From Halorubrum sp. CSM-61 (GTDB taxonomy: Archaea > Halobacteriota > Halobacteria > Halobacteriales > Haloferacaceae), in assembly GCF_003781945.1 (NCBI RefSeq), contig NZ_RJJW01000002.1, positions 124,015-188,014 of the forward strand: a stretch of 64,000 nucleotides of DNA. The letters run 5' to 3'. Below are positions 62,670-64,000 of the stretch, in pieces. The notes under the pieces are model-generated. The model was not told the origin of the DNA, did no database searches, and saw nothing but the letters and a program-made list of their open reading frames with translations. Position numbers and translations under genes: made by a program. Position 1 is the stretch's first letter; the number at the start of each line of letters is the position of its first letter.

Positions 62670-64000
62670 ATGACCGATCCCACGGTGACGCGACTGTTCG
62701 GCGGTCCGGGCAGCGGGAAGACCACGGCGCTTCTGGACCGCGTCGAGGGGATCCTCGAGGACGACGAGGCCGACGTCCGCGACGTGCTCGTCGTCTCGTA
62801 CACGCGCGCCGCCGCCGCCGAGATCCGCGAGCGGCTCGCCGAGCGCCTCGACATCTCCCCCCGCAGCCTCCAGGGGAACGTCTGTACCATGCACGCGAAG
62901 GCGTACGAGCTGCTCGACCTCTCTCGCGGCGACGTGGTCGGCGAGGACGACAAGGAGGCGTTCTGCGAGGAGTACGGCATCGAGTTCGAGGACCAGCACG
63001 GCGGCGCGGGGCGGCGGACCGCGCGGTCGACGACGATCGGCAACAAGATCATCGCCACCTCGCAGTGGCTCCAGCGCACCGAGCGCGACGTGGCCGACTG
63101 GTACGACGTGCCCTTCCAGTGGAACGTCGAGGAGGTCCGGCTCCCGCCCGAGGAGGACCCGAACGCCCAGCAGGGGAACAAGTACACGCCGACGTGGCCC
63201 TCCGACGACGACCGGATCGACATCCCCGAGACGATCCGCGCGTGGCGCGGCTACAAGGGCGACCACGACCTCGTCGGCTTCGCGGACATGCTCGAACGCG
63301 TCGCGCAGCGCTCGCTGGTCCCGAACGTCGAGTACCTGATCATCGACGAGTTCCAGGACATCACGACGCTGCAGTACAACGTCTTCGAGGAGTGGAAACC
63401 GCACATGCGGAAGGTGCTCATCGCCGGCGACGACGACCAGGTCGTCTACGCGTGGCAGGGCGCCGACCCCGACCTCCTGCTGGACACCGAGGTCGACGAG
63501 GACGTCGTCCTCCCGAACTCCTACCGGCTCCCCTCCGAGATCCTCAACGTCGTCAACGCCGAGATCCGTCACATCGACAAGCGACAGGAGAAGGACCTCC
63601 ACCCCCGCAAGGAGGGCGGCACCGTCGAGGCGATCGAGTCGCCGTCGATGCTCGAGCTCGTCCGGAACGTCCGGTACACGGTCGAGGACGACGAGGGCAG
63701 CGTGATGTGTCTGTTCCGGGCGCGCTACCAGATGTTCGACTTCATCGACGAGTTCATCGACCACGGGATCCCCTTTACCATGCTGACCGACGGCCGGATG
63801 TGGACCGACCGCGTGCAGGACTACGTCAGCGCCATCGAGAAGGCCGACGCCGGCGACCCCGTGAACGGGCTGGAGGCCCGACGCCTCGCCGACATGCTGC
63901 AGGACTCGGCGTTCGGCACCCACGAGCGCGACGAGTTCTACGACTTCCTCGACGACCGCGAGGAGGCGGCCGACGCCGACGACGTCTCCCTGATCGAGGT
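62670..64000 (+). CDS. UvrD/Rep-type ATP-dependent DNA helicase (3' partial)
   Basis: At least 443 residues; the end is outside the window. Walker A Gly-Gly-Pro-Gly-Ser-Gly-Lys-Thr-Thr at 11-19, motif II Asp-Glu-Phe-Gln-Asp, motif Ala-Gly-Asp-Asp-Asp-Gln-Val-Val-Tyr-Ala-Trp-Gln-Gly-Ala, all UvrD/PcrA hallmarks. It unwinds DNA 3'-5' in repair. ATG at 62670 sits about 28 bases after a TTTAAGG box. The mid-part has an acidic haloarchaeal insertion (about 150-185). Confidence 0.9.
   Translation, partial: MTDPTVTRLFGGPGSGKTTALLDRVEGILEDDEADVRDVLVVSYTRAAAAEIRERLAERLDISPRSLQGNVCTMHAKAYELLDLSRGDVVGEDDKEAFCEEYGIEFEDQHGGAGRRTARSTTIGNKIIATSQWLQRTERDVADWYDVPFQWNVEEVRLPPEEDPNAQQGNKYTPTWPSDDDRIDIPETIRAWRGYKGDHDLVGFADMLERVAQRSLVPNVEYLIIDEFQDITTLQYNVFEEWKPHMRKVLIAGDDDQVVYAWQGADPDLLLDTEVDEDVVLPNSYRLPSEILNVVNAEIRHIDKRQEKDLHPRKEGGTVEAIESPSMLELVRNVRYTVEDDEGSVMCLFRARYQMFDFIDEFIDHGIPFTMLTDGRMWTDRVQDYVSAIEKADAGDPVNGLEARRLADMLQDSAFGTHERDEFYDFLDDREEAADADDVSLIE

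Noticed and set aside
62118-63923. 601-residue minus-strand frame
   Set aside because: It is a shadow of the UvrD helicase coding strand, common in very GC-rich genes.

Overview
The window is high-GC haloarchaeal chromosome, most likely Halorubrum or a close relative. The basis is the strong G/C third-position bias, acidic proteomes with Asp/Glu-rich tails and linkers, the archaeal A-type ATP synthase subunit D, archaeal cobalamin genes (cobY, archaeal-type cobT, cbiZ), Bat-type HTH regulators, GfcR, an F420-dependent NADP reductase, and TATA boxes about 27 bases upstream of leaderless ATG/GTG starts. Genus is inference; no rRNA or tRNA gene was seen.

Layout. 1-3.6 kb: end of an acidic protein, a membrane-anchored exported protein, a LOV-GAF-Bat regulator, ATP synthase subunit D and a DUF6276 protein. 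4-19.7 kb: housekeeping genes (ilvA, cysS, pheA, topA), a CbiX-like chelatase with a DR2241-type Fe-S partner, an aldehyde dehydrogenase, a DUF433/DUF5615 toxin-antitoxin pair, a PAS histidine kinase, DUF192 and glutaredoxin genes. 19.7-31.4 kb: purine/uracil-type permease with gfcR, a complete dipeptide/oligopeptide ABC operon whose binding protein looks circularly permuted, a prenyl synthase, npdG and a MazG-like enzyme. 31.5-40.6 kb: one compact nine-gene cobalamin operon (cobT-cbiA-cbiB-cobS-cobY-cobD-cbiZ-cobO-cbiP) covering corrinoid amidation, adenosylation, salvage and nucleotide-loop assembly, with a palindrome at its predicted start site. 41-54.9 kb: SDR gene with a coupled 43-codon ORF, a low-GC two-nuclease islet, a secretion/pilus ATPase and membrane protein pair, DctA- and BASS-type transporters, a membrane histidine kinase, a zinc alcohol dehydrogenase and a malyl-CoA lyase-like enzyme. 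55-62 kb: a lactate/2-hydroxyacid cluster (VOC protein, giant FAD/Fe-S oxidase, 40-codon gene, lactate permease). 62-64 kb: thioesterase, two mini zinc-finger proteins and the start of a UvrD-type helicase.

The most striking non-coding signal is a dispersed element present three times (near 4.1-4.5 kb on the minus strand, 6.4-6.7 kb and 55.0-55.5 kb on the plus strand). The copies share conserved single-stranded-looking blocks and hairpins whose two arms change together; the 20-bp main stem is perfect in two copies although six base pairs differ. A TATA box lies just upstream of each core. This is what a family of independently transcribed, structured non-coding RNAs would look like; I do not recognise it as a named family.

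The second atypical region is the low-GC islet at about 41.75-43.95 kb, which carries a double C2H2 zinc-finger HNH protein and a PD-(D/E)XK nuclease-like protein and is a candidate defence or mobile module.
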